From contig JADFUC010002313.1 of assembly GCA_019722365.1 (NCBI GenBank), positions 434,001-498,000 of the forward strand: 64,000 nt of DNA, written 5' to 3'. Below, in pieces: positions 24,445 to 36,902 of the stretch (position 1 is the stretch's first letter; every line of letters starts with the position of its first letter). This DNA comes from Lithospermum erythrorhizon. Lineage: Eukaryota > Streptophyta > Magnoliopsida > Boraginales > Boraginaceae. The position numbers and the translations under genes were made by a program. The notes beneath the pieces are model-generated. The model was not told the origin of the DNA. It did not search any database and saw only the letters and a list, made by a program, of their open reading frames with translations.

Positions 24445-27400
24445 TTACTCTTGATATATGGTAAGCTTAAGACGACTGTTTTGGAAATTTGAAACTGGGG
24501 AAGTCTCACTGCTTTGAGAGTAGTCTCCTTTCCATCCATCCTGCACTTGAGCTGCAAACTGCAAATTCCAGAGAACATCCTCTATAGGAGGCCTCTCTGA
24601 TGGATCATTCATCAAACATCGCCAGCAAATCTCAATCATGGTCTTCAATGACTCGTTAGAACATTGGCTTTTTATTGCTTGTTCAACTATGATCTTCCTC
24701 GATGCATCATCAGCGGTTAAGATCACCTGTATCTGCATAGTGCCACTTCTGTTTCAATTCTAGTTTGATAAAGTAGCACACAGTTTAGTCTGACTTAAAA
24801 ATTTGAAAACTAAAAATAAAGAACGCATAGGCATACCTGATCTTTAAGAACCTCCACCTCACGTGAGGAATATATTGGTCTTCCAGTAATAATCTCCAGT
24901 AATATCACTCCAAAGTCGTAGATGTCTGTCTTATCTTGATATATTATGCTGAAAATCAAATCAAGCCACCCAAAAACCAATATTGACTACTTAGATGGTT
25001 TAGATTATGCAAATTAGTACTTTGAGTTTCGAAAAGTAGAAACTTAGCACAATAATTATTGAGAACAAACCTTGTATTTCTGAGCTCTCTTTGTCTACTG
25101 GAAGAAATATGATCAGTTCCCTGTGAGATGAGCATGGTCCATAATCATGAAATTTTATTTATGACCAAGGGAAAAGTTCAATAGACGATGACTCAAGGAG
25201 TCGATTTTATACCTTCCCTGAATACTCTGCTAGTAAGGGCAGGTTATAGGTGTTTATTTTTGCTACAAAGTTGTGATCCAATGAGATATCTGTTATTTTA
25301 AGGTTGTTTGAGAATACTCCGGGCACAATCCCAGTTTGCAAGAACTGGATGCCCTTTGCTACCCCGGTTGCTGTTGCAATACGTTGTGTCCAACTAAGTC
25401 TTTGTCTTCTACGTTTCCCTGTCACAGTTGAGCAATATAATTCATGTGTTGAACTTTGATGTTTGTTGCTTTTTCATATCTGGTGTCAAGAAAATTTGAT
25501 CTGTTTATGAACAGTTATGGCTAAACATTTCGTGCATTATTCAAATTGACCTATCCTGGGTCAGTGAAATTAGACTGGCAATGATTTCAACCGTGGGTCG
25601 AGTTTAACTAAAAGCTATAGACTACATATACTTTATGTTTCATGTTAGTTCAGCCTGTTCAGCAAGAATATAGTTAGATTAATCCCTAAACTTGAATCCT
25701 CTCCGACAATATTAGAATGTACCGATGTACGACATCGAGTTTTTTCTCAACTTACCTGATATCCAGCTCCTTAGAGTTCCATTGGGAACATATTCGAAGA
25801 CAAGAAATATTCTGCTGACACTTGCATCATCCAAGTAACACTCAAAGCAATGTCCAAGAGCACTGGCTAAATGTTGATGCCTTAGTTTTGATACCAACTC
25901 TATATATTGCATAAAGTTCTGAGTGCTTTGGCTTCTTTTTAGTTTCAGACATCTTATAGCAACAAAAACTCCATTATTTAATTCACCCCTATAGACCTGG
26001 AAGCATTCATCATATCAATAACCTCAATACTTGATTTTATACTTTTCTGCTAAATAAAGAATTTAAATACCTGTCCAGAAGAGCCTTCACCTACAAAACT
26101 TGATGAGGCGAAATTGTTTGTCGCCTCCTCTAGCTCCTCCAGTGAGAAAACTTTGTATGCGGGAACTGAAACTGCTCCTAACTTCATTGCTTGAGTTATA
26201 TACCCTAAAAGTGAAACAAAGGCAGAAACATATAAGCAAAACAAAACAAGTTGTATTATGGATGTTAAACTCAGAAATGCGCAGGTTCATGAAACTTCAC
26301 CTGCATCTGACTTTAATTTTGAGCTGTAACTGGTTGATGCTTTCTCTGTTACTTTTTTCGGTGAAGGTACTTTCACAACCTTCGTTGGACGGAACTTTCT
26401 GATAATGAAAATGGTGATACCAACAACTAGAATTCCTCCAATAATACCAAAACTGATGCTTAGTGCAAGGACTAAAGCTGCATGCCTATCATGCTTATTA
26501 GAGTGGTGAGGCATAATACCTACAGCTAAAGCTTCATTCTGACAGAAAGAAATCTTATGTTGATCCTCATCGCCATTCGCAAAACAGTTTCCATCATATT
26601 GGGCAACCATGTTCCCGGGATTTAAAACCAGACAGTCTGGAAGTTTTCCGGTCAGTAAATTCACCGACAAGTCTACATTTTCAAGTCTATCACTGCAAGC
26701 CAAGTTATCAGACAGCATTCCTGTTAGCTTATTCGACGAAACATTGAGAAATTTGATTGAGGGTAGAGACAACAAGAATGGAGGAAATGGTCCGACAAAT
26801 CTGTTCTCTGAGATATCTAGATGTTCAAGCTGATGATAAGATTGAACTTGTTCAGGAATCCCTGAAGAGAACTTATTCTTGCTCAAAATGATGGTTACTA
26901 CTTTGCTTGTAACCAGAGGAAACCGTAGTCCAAGCGAGTTATTTTGCAGATCAAGAACCTGAAGATTCCCCATGTTGCTAAGATCAGGCACTTCCCCGGA
27001 GAAATTATTGTTCGAAAGATCAAGAATCCTGAGGTTTCCAAGACTACTCAAAGAATCAGGCAAATTTCCTTGTAAAGAATTGTTCTTGAAACTCAAAACA
27101 GCCAAAGCAGAAAATGCATCAAGTCTATCAGGGAGACTCCCAGTGAAGTTGTTTCCATCGAGAATGAGCGATTGAAGATGACTTAAAGATAGAATCTCTT
27201 GTGGTAAAATCCCATGAAAGAAATTTGAGCTCAAATCAAGTATTTCCAACGACAACAAGAGCGAAATTTCGCCTGGCAATGGCCCGGATAAGCCGAGTGA
27301 CACCAATTTGAGGACTTTTAAGTTTGGGAGCTTGGAAAGAGTAACAAAAAATATACTTGTAGAGAAATTTGCAGGTAGAGGAGTATCCTTTTCCCCTATG

Positions 27401-27657
27401 ATATGTAACTGTGTTATGTTATGGCCATAGCAAACAACTGTAAGGATGGCAGTAGGCTGAGTACTGCAAAAATCAATGCCATTTTTCCAGGTTTTTAGTA
27501 TAGAGGGATTGTAAAGAAGGCTTTGAATTTTCAGGAGGGCTTTTGCTTGAGATGGTTGAAGATGCACTGAGTTGCTAACTGAAATAAAAACTGCAAGGAA
27601 AACCAGAAGCAAATTGAAGAAGAATTCTTTGGCCATCACTAAAATGTTTGGCTGCAA
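24445..27657 (-). CDS. LRR receptor-like protein with inactive kinase domain (At3g03770/At5g14210 type)
   Basis: Seven exons in transcript order: 27657-26301, 26204-26071, 25996-25756, 25418-25213, 25120-25071, 24948-24837, 24732-24445, giving 795 codons plus stop. A second in-frame Met at 27636 could be the real start, since both precede the hydrophobic signal peptide (FFFNLLLVFLAVFISV). About ten leucine-rich repeats follow (NLKVLKLVSLGLSGPLPGEI, LQSLILDGNNFTGSLPDRL and so on) with N-glycosylation sites. The membrane helix is ALSISFGIIGGILVVGITIFII. The cytoplasmic kinase-like domain keeps a glycine loop (VGEGSSGQVYRG) but has VAIRCLK where an active kinase has a VAIK-type lysine. No HRD catalytic loop is recognisable (KITDISLDHNFVAKI in its place) and no DFG motif is seen. 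This fits the group of plant inactive LRR receptor-like kinases, which signal through partners. The ligand is unknown. Confidence 0.93.
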
Positions 27658-29057
27658 TTTCCTCCAATTTCAGAAACATTTGCAACTAAATGTTATGCTA
27701 AGATTCATAGTAATGCTTTCCTAAAAGGTTTAAAGCTTAAAGATCTTCCCACATAAGTTTCTCTCATAACTGAAAAGAAATGAAAACCAAATAAAAAAGG
27801 ATTCGTGGCTGAATGGACCTCTTTATTCTGTCACTGTATTCTTTTTTGGGTATATTATTTTATCTGCAACATTATTTTAAAAAAGCTGATACCTTTATTT
27901 ATTTTCCCATATGTATGAATATCAGTAATGGTTTTTTTATTTATGAATGGACACAATATCTTAGCTTTCACTTTCTCAATTTTTGAACAGTTGAAGCAAT
28001 TGGGACCTGTGAGAGCTAGTAGTCAACTTCTTTATATGGTTAGTAGCTGTGGCCTGTTTCCCTTCCATGAAGCAGTCCTTCGTTGACATATTTCTTGTAG
28101 TATAGTCATACACTCATACCTTAATTACTCAAAGAACAATCTACATAGATCCAGAGAAGTAGAAGTCCCAAAATAATTGTCATATATGATTAGATTAACC
28201 AAAAAGGACATGCAAGAACAAGATCTTTAACTGTTAATTTACCAAGGAAAACATGATTTCAGACTACTTCAGTGACACACCAAGTGCTTCAAAGTGGAAA
28301 AGAAACAAGATCCCATCTGGTGTCCTCTGGATCTTTATCTACCAAAAGCTAACAACTACATAATGCGGTTGATAAAGGGAAAAAGGAACGAAAAGAAGCA
28401 ACCCAACAAGGTCACAGTCACATCACACTGGACACCAACAAGGTTTATTATCTATCATGGTAATTAGTATTAAATGACTTAAATGAAACACAATTTAGCA
28501 ATTGGAAACATAGATTTTTTTTTTTTTATATATAAATATTGGAATGAACACGGTAATATTTAATTATTTGTCACTTAAGTTATCCCATATTGGACATCAA
28601 TTGTACATTCCCCTTTAAGATTCAAGAACCACCTGGCTAAATAATGTTTAATTGGTAGGGAAAGGGAGGGGAGGAAGTTATGGGTGGAACCTTCCCTTCA
28701 CATTCTCCTCCTTATCAAACACAAAACAATTAAGTACAGAAGTACACAACCTTCCATTCTCCCTCCTCTCTCCATCACAAGCAAACCAAACAATTTTTTC
28801 TACAAAAAAATACTCTGTATTAATGATTGTTATCTCACAATTACATATACACAAGCATGACTAGAGAGTTTGTCTTCCAAAAAAAGCTCAACTGAGGCGG
28901 ACATAACTATTGTTGAAACTTCCTGTCCATTTTCACTCAATCTTACGTGAACCTATACCCGAATGCAGTATTGATTCAATTTACTCTGATGAACAAGGTG
29001 GTATTTGGACAACGTGAGGGCAAGAGCCTGATCATCGGAACTTTGTCTGAGAGATTA
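27658..29057. other. LRR pseudokinase upstream region and membrin 3' flank
   Basis: From 27658 this is the 5' region of the LRR gene, and towards 29057 the 3' UTR of membrin. A T/AT run lies at 28510-28535 and pyrimidine-rich DNA at 28680-28800. No gene is supported. Confidence 0.4.
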
Positions 29058-30951
29058 TCATGTCCACCTCCAGACATAAATAAGGATGATGATTGTCACA
29101 ATCATGCCAGCATATTTGATCCACTTGTCTACACGGTTCCTCCTCTCAATCAACCTCAGTACAGAATTTGATAGTCCAAGTGTGTTGAGAACATCCAAAG
29201 CTTTACGTTGAGCTCTCTACACCAAATGACTAGTCAGGAAAACTTATCATAAGCTTACAGGGCCCCAACAGCTAAGGAAAACCCATCCAAGGTAAATACA
29301 GGTCTAATAGATGTCTGTTTGAGGCTCCAGACATCTCTAAGCAAAGTAGGAAACCTCAAACATTATAGCACACACCCTAACAGGCCTCCACATGTAATTC
29401 ATCAGTTTTTATTCGAATGACCTCCTTTTTAAAATAATTTTTGCAAACATGATGATCCGTATCCTAATTATAAAAATTCCACCTTTACGTCTCATATTAG
29501 TGTTGTATCACAAATTTGCAACTTATTTATTTACCATATGTTTTCTATAATACTCTCATCTAACTTAAAACAAAGGGTCTATTAACACATTTATGCTAAA
29601 TCAACCACTTCCCTTAATTTTTGTGAGAAGTCTAGGCAAGTCATTCATATAAAAATTGAGAAAATATTATATTCCATGAAAGACAAGTTGACAGACAAAT
29701 TATACTCCGACAAAGAAGAGTTATTTCAGATAGCATGAATAAAGTAAAATAACACTTCTGTTTTTCTAACTTTATCTTAACGGGCTTAACAACATGCTAC
29801 AAGTGTGAGATATAAGGTTCATTCTATAACCGCATCATATTTAACTCGGCTCATCACAGGACCGATAGATTGAATTTTACTCATTCTAAACAGCATCATT
29901 CCATTGATGGTGTGAGGAACAGTTTTATCGATCCAACTTGAAACAGTTGGCAAATAATCCACTTATGATGTAATGAATTTCGAGCTAATCACCTTCATAA
30001 CTTCACACAAGTGCAATTAATACACTTCAACTTGTCCAATGAGCCAAAAAGATTTTAAGGCAGGTGTTCTAGTAGGATATACCTTTAAATGATCTCGTTG
30101 CTCACTATACTTTGAGAGAATGGCCACCCCAGTGGAATAAGCTTCTTCAAGCATTGTGGACGAATATCTGACTGATTGCATCGCTTGTGCCTCTTCATCG
30201 AAGATTCTTAACACATGAGAGCCATCCCCATTCTATGAAAAATTAAATGTCCATCGAGAAGGTTATCAAACTTATAGAACCCAAGGATGGTAACAAGTGA
30301 CACAGAAAAACCACATACCACTCTTCCAAGTAACTCTTCCCTTTCACGAGCTTCCTGCACTCGTCTCTGATTCCTCGACAAGTACTTATCTAAACTACCT
30401 TTTAACGAATCAGCCTCCTCGGCCACTTGCTCTACTTTTCTGCAGATTAGGACATAATTAATTAGTTCCACACTTAACAGTTAATGGTACATTGATATAT
30501 AACAGAAGAAACACTATATTTAGCTATACTCAACGTGAAACTCATAATGTATTCTAGTATCCTCTAAAGCGGCCCACTATCATATCAAATGCTACATAGA
30601 AGTTCGGCTCGGCTCGAACATAATTATTCGACATTCGAATTTTAATATGCAAAAAAAAAATTATAAATTTACGTGGTTCGAGCTGAATTAATACCTTTTC
30701 CACAAATCGCGTTGAGATTTGGCGGGAATTGAGCGCCAGAGACTGTCCATATTGGAACAGATAGATATTATCTGACATATGTCTCTGTTAAGAGAATCAG
30801 ACAGGTCCGATGATGACGTGGACTCGAACATTTTCTCGAGTCTTTCCAATCCATCTCGCGTCTTTATTAATAGCCTCTTTGAATTTTGGTACACTTCTGA
30901 TAGTGTCCCTCCGCCGCCGCCTGATTTGGAGTCTCCGCCGTGAGTCGACAT
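29058..30951 (-). CDS. MEMB11: Membrin (Golgi Qb-SNARE)
   Basis: Four exons in transcript order: 30951-30695, 30439-30319, 30232-30083, 29216-29058, giving 228 codons plus stop (Arabidopsis membrins are about this long). The N-terminal part has the family blocks LSEVYQNSKRLLIKTRDGLERL and NMDSLWRSIPAKSQRDLW. The SNARE motif region spans roughly residues 135-200 (FDEEAQAMQSVRYSSTMLEE, GVAILSKYSEQRDHLKRAQ, ALDVLNTLGLSNSVLRLIERR). The C-terminal anchor is WIKYAGMIVTIIILIYVW, with RWT at the very end. In the family, membrin acts as a Qb-SNARE in ER-to-Golgi and intra-Golgi vesicle fusion, with SYP31/SED5, BET1 and SEC22-type partners. The last exon lies beyond an 866-bp intron and is easy to miss, but it carries the tail anchor and stop. 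The gene is divergent from the first methionine synthase gene. Confidence 0.95.
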
Positions 30952-31315
30952 CGCCGCCGTGATCCGATCTGTGTCGGATTTGGGTTAGTTGTCTCTTGTT
31001 TTGTTGATTTACATAGGAGGAGGTTAGTTGGTTTTGAGGTTTCTCTCCATTCTAACCGACCTTATTTTTAAGTTTGATTGAATTGGAACCCAAGGTTCGA
31101 TTCAGTTAATTTCATATCCTAATTAAAATTTTGTTCGAATTCAAAGCGCCGAGCTTTGAGCTTTTTTAGAACAAAAATTCGTTCAGAATTTAGTTTCGTT
31201 AGAACTCGGCCAAACCGAGGCTTTAAGCGTTGATATAATTCGATTCTTATAATCACACTTTTTACTAAGTGAGGTTCTTATTTATTTCACCCAAATGTGT
31301 TTTATAGAATTATAG

Positions 31316-31475
31316 GGAGTATGACTAAAGTTACACTGAAACGGTGTTAAAAAATAATGAAATGATTATTTTACTCCTAAATGAAACTTCCTCAAACACT
31401 ACATTAACAAATAGGGGGGCAAAATAGTAATTTCACCCCTGATTTTTTGCATGACTTTAGCTCCAGAATTATAGG
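31316..31475. repeat. Dispersed repeat segment (inverted copy of 14197-14349)
   Basis: Runs from GGGAGTATGACTAAAGTTAC to ATGACTTTAGCTCCAGAATT. Reverse-complemented, it shares AAGTTTCATTTAG, TTTTGCCCCC, ATCATTTCA and AACAC blocks with 14197-14349. It lies upstream of membrin and has no ORF. Confidence 0.6.
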
Positions 31476-31619
31476 GGTCCAACTACTATTTTACCTTGCT
31501 ATCACCCCCTCCCTTAAAAAATATCTTCAATTCTTAATTGATGAAGTTTCAACTAGGGGTAAAATGGTAATTTTATCTGGCCCAGATATTGTTATTATAT
31601 GGCGTAAGTAGAATTTGTT

Positions 31620-32280
31620 GGTGGATCAGCGGGCGTCAGGGAACAGTCGAGCCGTCGAGCCGTGAAGCCGATCTGGTCCATCGAAAGTGGGCCAGGATCA
31701 GGTCGGGATCCACGGCGATTCGTCCGTTATCAGAATAGGATCAGGACCGATTCACAATAGGTTTAATTCTTTTTTATATTTTCGAGATTGTTAAATATGT
31801 TTTAATTAGTTTATTTTCATTTTATTGTTTTGTATTTTCAATTTTACAATTCATGTAAATATGTTTTATTTCAGTTTTTTTCAATTTAATGTAAAATATG
31901 TTTGTATTTTCAATTATGTTTTTGCATTTATTAATTTTTGTTCATATGTTGTAATTCAGTTATTTCGGTTTGTTTTTAATATTGGAATTTAAATTTTGGA
32001 GTATGGAATGTGGAATGGACGAATGGGTGAATTTTACGATTTATTGTAATTTCAGGTTTCGGTTTCGGTGGTCGAATTCGGATCTTGCCGGATCAGGAGT
32101 TTCGGATATCGGATCTTATCGGGCCGGATATTATACTCGGTCCAGGGATGGATTCGAGATTAGAACCCGATTCGGATGGACCGAAACCCGGACCCGGTTT
32201 GGACCGGATCCGTCGGGTCGAATCATGACCAGATAGTAGTTTGATCCGGTCAGTCGGACCGGACCATCTTCACACTAGGC
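31620..32280. mobile_element. GC-rich CGGATC-repeat segment, probable degenerate transposon
   Basis: Two GC-rich flanks (31620-31760 and 32055-32275) enclose an AT-rich core. Both carry many copies of GGATC, CGGAT, GGTCC and ACCGG, for example TTTGGACCGGATCCGTCGGG. This is the kind of subterminal repeat seen in hAT elements. The right margin ACCATCTTCACACTAGG could be a terminus, but no matching left terminus was found. An 88-codon ORF across the right flank is repeat-derived and not called as a gene. Confidence 0.35.
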
Positions 32281-32631
32281 ATAAGCCATAATGTAGCTCA
32301 AGTAAAATGTAAAATGTATTATCCAAATATGATGATGTCAAGCATAATAAATAATTGAGGTGAATTTATTTATTAAATATGATGATGTTTAAATTCACAT
32401 CTTTTTAGCGACATACATATTTTATTAACAATTAATATTTAAATTCGGATATAATAAATTCATCTAGTGAATTTTAACATATTCCAACAATATTTTAGGT
32501 AGTTTTATATTTAGGTAGCATTATATTTATCTCAATTATCATAATAAGTTAATATAAAAAGATTAGCATCACTAAATCAACCAAATCTAAACCACCATTA
32601 GCTACATAATAGCATAATACCCAATGACTCC

Positions 32632-33435
32632 ACTCTTGACTCGGCTTCTTTTTCTCCCTACACCTACGCTCTCTCACTCGCTCTCTCTCCACTTCACCAT
32701 CAATCATTTTTCTTTTTATATCATTCTATTCACATTCTCATTTTCTTGTGTTCTTTTTTTCCTCAAACTTCATTTCTCTCATTTTTTCCTTACTCTATAG
32801 TTTTATATTCATATCGGTAATCACTCTCTCCCTTGTTTTGCTTCTTTAAATTAATGATTGTATATTTGGTATGCGTCGACATTGCATGCATGCATCAATT
32901 ATTATATACTCTCAAAATAATAATTAAAACTTTTAGATAGATAGGTAATAAATATTTAAATTCATATTTGTTTGAAGTGATTGGGCTAGAATTTTTATAT
33001 AAGAGGTGAATTCTTACGTCTTAGAAAATATAAAATTTTAAGTGAAACAATAATAATTTTAAAAAAAATAGCATAATTTTAGAAAAGATTAATAAAATTA
33101 ATTTTTTGAAAAACTAGGGGCAAATTGTTCCGCATGCCCCTTAGTTTTTGTTTGTTCATTTAAGTTAGGCGACAACTTAGCATTAGTCTAGTAGCCATCG
33201 ATATTATTCTTTGTTCGAATTCTTGCAATGATAAAGCTCGAACTTTTGAAAAAAACAAATTGGATGGTTTTTCTTGATTTCTATAATCAGGATGTATATC
33301 AGTTTTCTGTACTTGTTGGTCTAGTATTTTAGTTTGGTTTGGTTTTACACAGTATATCATAAGTGTATGCTGTGAGCAATAGTTAAAGTGGATTAAACTT
33401 GATTGATGATTTTATTTGTTTATTTCAACAGAAAA
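32632..33435 (+). promoter_or_regulatory. Leader and 5' UTR intron of methionine synthase copy 1
   Basis: A pyrimidine-rich stretch (CTCTCTCACTCGCTCTCTCT and following) marks the likely transcription start region and untranslated exon, ending at a donor ATATCG|GTAATC (32816/32817). The acceptor TTTCAACAG at 33431 lies four bases before the ATG. The downstream paralogue has the same arrangement. The exact cap site is not visible. Confidence 0.6.
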
Positions 33436-36400
33436 ATGGCGTCACATATAGTTGGGTATCCTCGAATGGGTCCCAAGAGGGAGCTCAAATTCGCTCTTGA
33501 ATCCTTTTGGGATAAAAAGAGCAGTGCCGAGGATTTGAAGAAGGTTTCGGCTGACCTCAGGGCATCCATCTGGAAACAGATGACTGATGCTGGAATCAAA
33601 TACATTCCCAGCAACACATTCTCTTATTATGATCAAGTTCTGGACACCACTGCCATGCTGGGTGCTGTCCCGGACAGATACAAATGGACCGGTGGGGAGA
33701 TCGAATTTGACACTTACTTCTCGATGGCTAGAGGAAACGCCTCTGTTCCTGCTATGGAGATGACCAAGTGGTTCGACACCAACTAGTACGTGGTTCGATA
33801 CAATATGTGTGGCACGCTTTAATGTAACAATTGTAATGTATATGCTAATTGCATGTTTCGAATATGTTTGTGCAGCCACTTCATCGTGCCTGAATTGGGA
33901 CCTAATGTAAAGTTCTCATATGCCTCTCACAAGGCTGTGAACGAGTACAAGGAGGCCAAGGCGGTATGTCTTTTGAATTTCATTTAGTTTCTACGTATAT
34001 GGTTAACAATCTTTGATATTGTTGTTCCATGTATCTAACTTGGTCGTGTGACCATTTAAACTTTACATGATTTACCTATTCTTTTTCTAAACTATGTTCA
34101 TATATTGTTATTGCCCCCATCCCCACCATTTATTACTTACATATCCTAAGATATAATTTGTGACATATATATTCATTTATGTATTCCAAGTTCAGGCGTT
34201 TTTTGTTCTCGGGGATGGTTTTTTTATTGCGTTGCTGACTGATGTTTTGTGTTTGATCCTCATGCAGCTAGGTGTGGACACTGTCCCCGTCCTTATTGGC
34301 CCTGTCACATACTTGTTGCGATCCAAGCCTGCCAAGGATGTCGAAAAGTCTTTCTGTCTTCTATCCCTTCTCGACATGATTCTCCCCATCTACAAGTAAG
34401 TATCAAATATATTATTTAGAAGGCATTTGTATCTTTGGTCCTTGCATTGTTTTGAGTCTAATATCATGCTCTTGCAGAGAAGTCATAGCTGATTTGAAAG
34501 GAGCCGGTGCTTCATGGATTCAGTTTGATGAGCCTAGTCTTGTGTTGGATCTTGAGCCTAAACAATTGGAAGCATTCACCAAAGCATACTCTGCACTAGA
34601 GTCTACACTTTCCGGCCTTAATGTTGTGATTGAAACCTACTTTGCCGATGTCCCTGCAGAGGCTTTTAAAGTCCTTACTTCTTTGAAGGGAGTTACTGGC
34701 TTTGGTTTTGACCTGGTTCGTGGAGCTAAGACTCTTGACCTGATTAAGAGCGGGTTCCCTTCAGGGAAGTACTTGTTTGCTGGGGTTGTTGATGGAAGAA
34801 ATATCTGGGCCAACGATCTTGCTGCATCAGAGGGCACCTTAAAGACTCTTGAAGGCATTGTTAGCAAAGGTATACTATCTTATAGTAGTATTCTTGGTCC
34901 TAAATTCATTGTTTGCTTGTGCAAAGGACAAAAGATTAATACACTCGTCATCTTATGCAGACAAACTGGTTGTCTCAACCTCCTGCTCTCTTCTACACAC
35001 AGCTGTTGACCTTATCAATGAGACTAAGTTGGACGCAGAGATCAAGTCTTGGCTTGCATTTGCTGCACAGAAGATTCTTGAAGTGAATGCTCTGGCCAAG
35101 GCTTTAGCTGGTCAGAAGGACGAGGTTTGTGCATATGGTTTTGTCAAACTGAATTGCCTCCGTGGACTAGTTGACAAGCTACTTTCATTTTGTAATATAA
35201 TCTTGTTTACAACAATGTAATTGATGTGATTGGATACTTACAACAATGGCTACTTTCACCTATTGTGTTTCAGGCATTCTTCTCATCTAATGCTGCGGCT
35301 CAAGCATCGAGGAAATCCTCCCCAAGGGTTACTAATGAAGCTGTTCAGAAGGCTGTCAGTTATCGCACTGTTTTGTTTCTTGTTTAGTTAGTTTTCGAGT
35401 AGAATCAATTTTATAATTGCCTTTGATCCACCGGTTGTTGTATCAGGCTGCTGCTGTGAGGGGTTCTGACCACCGCCGTGCAACCACTGTCAGTGCTAGA
35501 CTTGATGCCCAACAGAAGAAGCTCAACCTCCCAATTCTTCCCACCACAACAATTGGATCTTTCCCTCAGACGGTAGAGCTTAGAAGGGTTCGCCGTGAGT
35601 ACAAAGCCAAAAAGTATGTGGAGCTTCTTCATATTTTTAAGCTTGATTAACAACATTGCTTATTATCTCCTAATGTTCCTACCCGTTTCCATGTAGAATA
35701 TCTGAAGCTGACTACGTGAAGGCCATTGAGGAGGAGATCAGCAAGGTTGTTAAGCTCCAAGAAGAACTTGACATTGATGTCCTTGTCCATGGTGAACCTG
35801 AGGTAAGCTAAGATCGACAATTATGTCTAATATCGCATTACCTAGGTTTTGGAATCGGGTATAGTTACTGCAAGGCGTTTAAGATACTGTTCATATATTG
35901 CAGAGGAATGATATGGTTGAATATTTCGGAGAGCAGTTGTCTGGTTTCGCTTTCTCTGCTAACGGGTGGGTCCAATCTTATGGATCTCGCTGTGTGAAAC
36001 CACCAATCATCTATGGTGATGTGAGCCGCCCAAACCCCATGACTGTTTTCTGGTCTTCCAAAGCTCAGAGCATGACCAAGCGCCCAATGAAGGGAATGCT
36101 TACAGGCCCTGTTACCATCCTCAATTGGTCTTTTGTTCGTAATGACCAACCTAGGTAAGATAAAGTTCTATCCTGTTAAGCTACTTCTACCAAAATGGAA
36201 TGTTGATATGTTATTTGGAGTCATTTTGGTTATGCATTTTACTTTTTCACAGGTTTGAGACTTGTTACCAAATTGCTTTGGCCATCAAAAACGAAGTGGA
36301 GGATCTTGAGAAGGCAGGCGTCACTGTCATTCAGATTGATGAGGCTGCTCTGAGAGAGGGATTGCCTCTAAGGAAATCCGAACACAAATTTTACTTGGAA

Positions 36401-36902
36401 TGGGCTGTGCACTCTTTCAGAATTACCAACTGTGGCGTCGTAGACACCACCCAGGTGCTATTTCCTTCCTAACTACTGCTGGTTGCCTTTCCATTCGTTC
36501 TTTTATTAAATTTTGTAATTTCTTGCCCTTTTACAGATCCATACCCACATGTGCTACTCAAACTTCAACGACATTATCCACTCTATTATCGATATGGATG
36601 CTGATGTGATCACCATTGAGAACTCCAGGTCAGATGAGAAGCTTCTCTCAGTCTTCCGCGAGGGAGTGAAATATGGTGCTGGTATTGGTCCAGGGGTCTA
36701 CGACATCCACTCTCCAAGAATTCCATCAACAGAAGAGATTGCTGACAGAGTTGACAAGATGCTTGCAGTGCTCGACACCAAGGTCTTGTGGATTAACCCT
36801 GACTGTGGTCTCAAGACTCGCAAATACGCTGAAGTGAACCCGGCACTTAAAGCCATGGTGTCTGCTGCCAAACAGATTCGCACCAAGTTGGGAGCCAAGT
36901 GA
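33436..36902 (+). CDS. MS: Cobalamin-independent methionine synthase, copy 1
   Basis: Eleven coding exons: 33436-33785, 33876-33963, 34268-34395, 34478-34869, 34961-35124, 35274-35354, 35447-35613, 35697-35802, 35904-36154, 36253-36454, 36537-36902, giving 764 codons plus stop. The enzyme (MetE family) transfers a methyl group from 5-methyltetrahydrofolate triglutamate to homocysteine, making methionine for protein and S-adenosylmethionine synthesis. [20 protein letters not shown] is the standard plant start; upstream in-frame codons belong to the leader intron. Zinc and substrate residues are present in the C-terminal barrel: [11 protein letters not shown] (His and Cys), [10 protein letters not shown] and [11 protein letters not shown] (Cys). 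The linker between the two barrels contains [15 protein letters not shown]. Compared with copy 2 it has changes such as [17 protein letters not shown] and [13 protein letters not shown]. All active-site blocks look intact. Confidence 0.97.

Noticed and set aside
31970..32236. 88-codon ORF rich in Arg, Gly and Phe
   Set aside because: It is generated by CGGATC-type subterminal repeats of a probable transposon.
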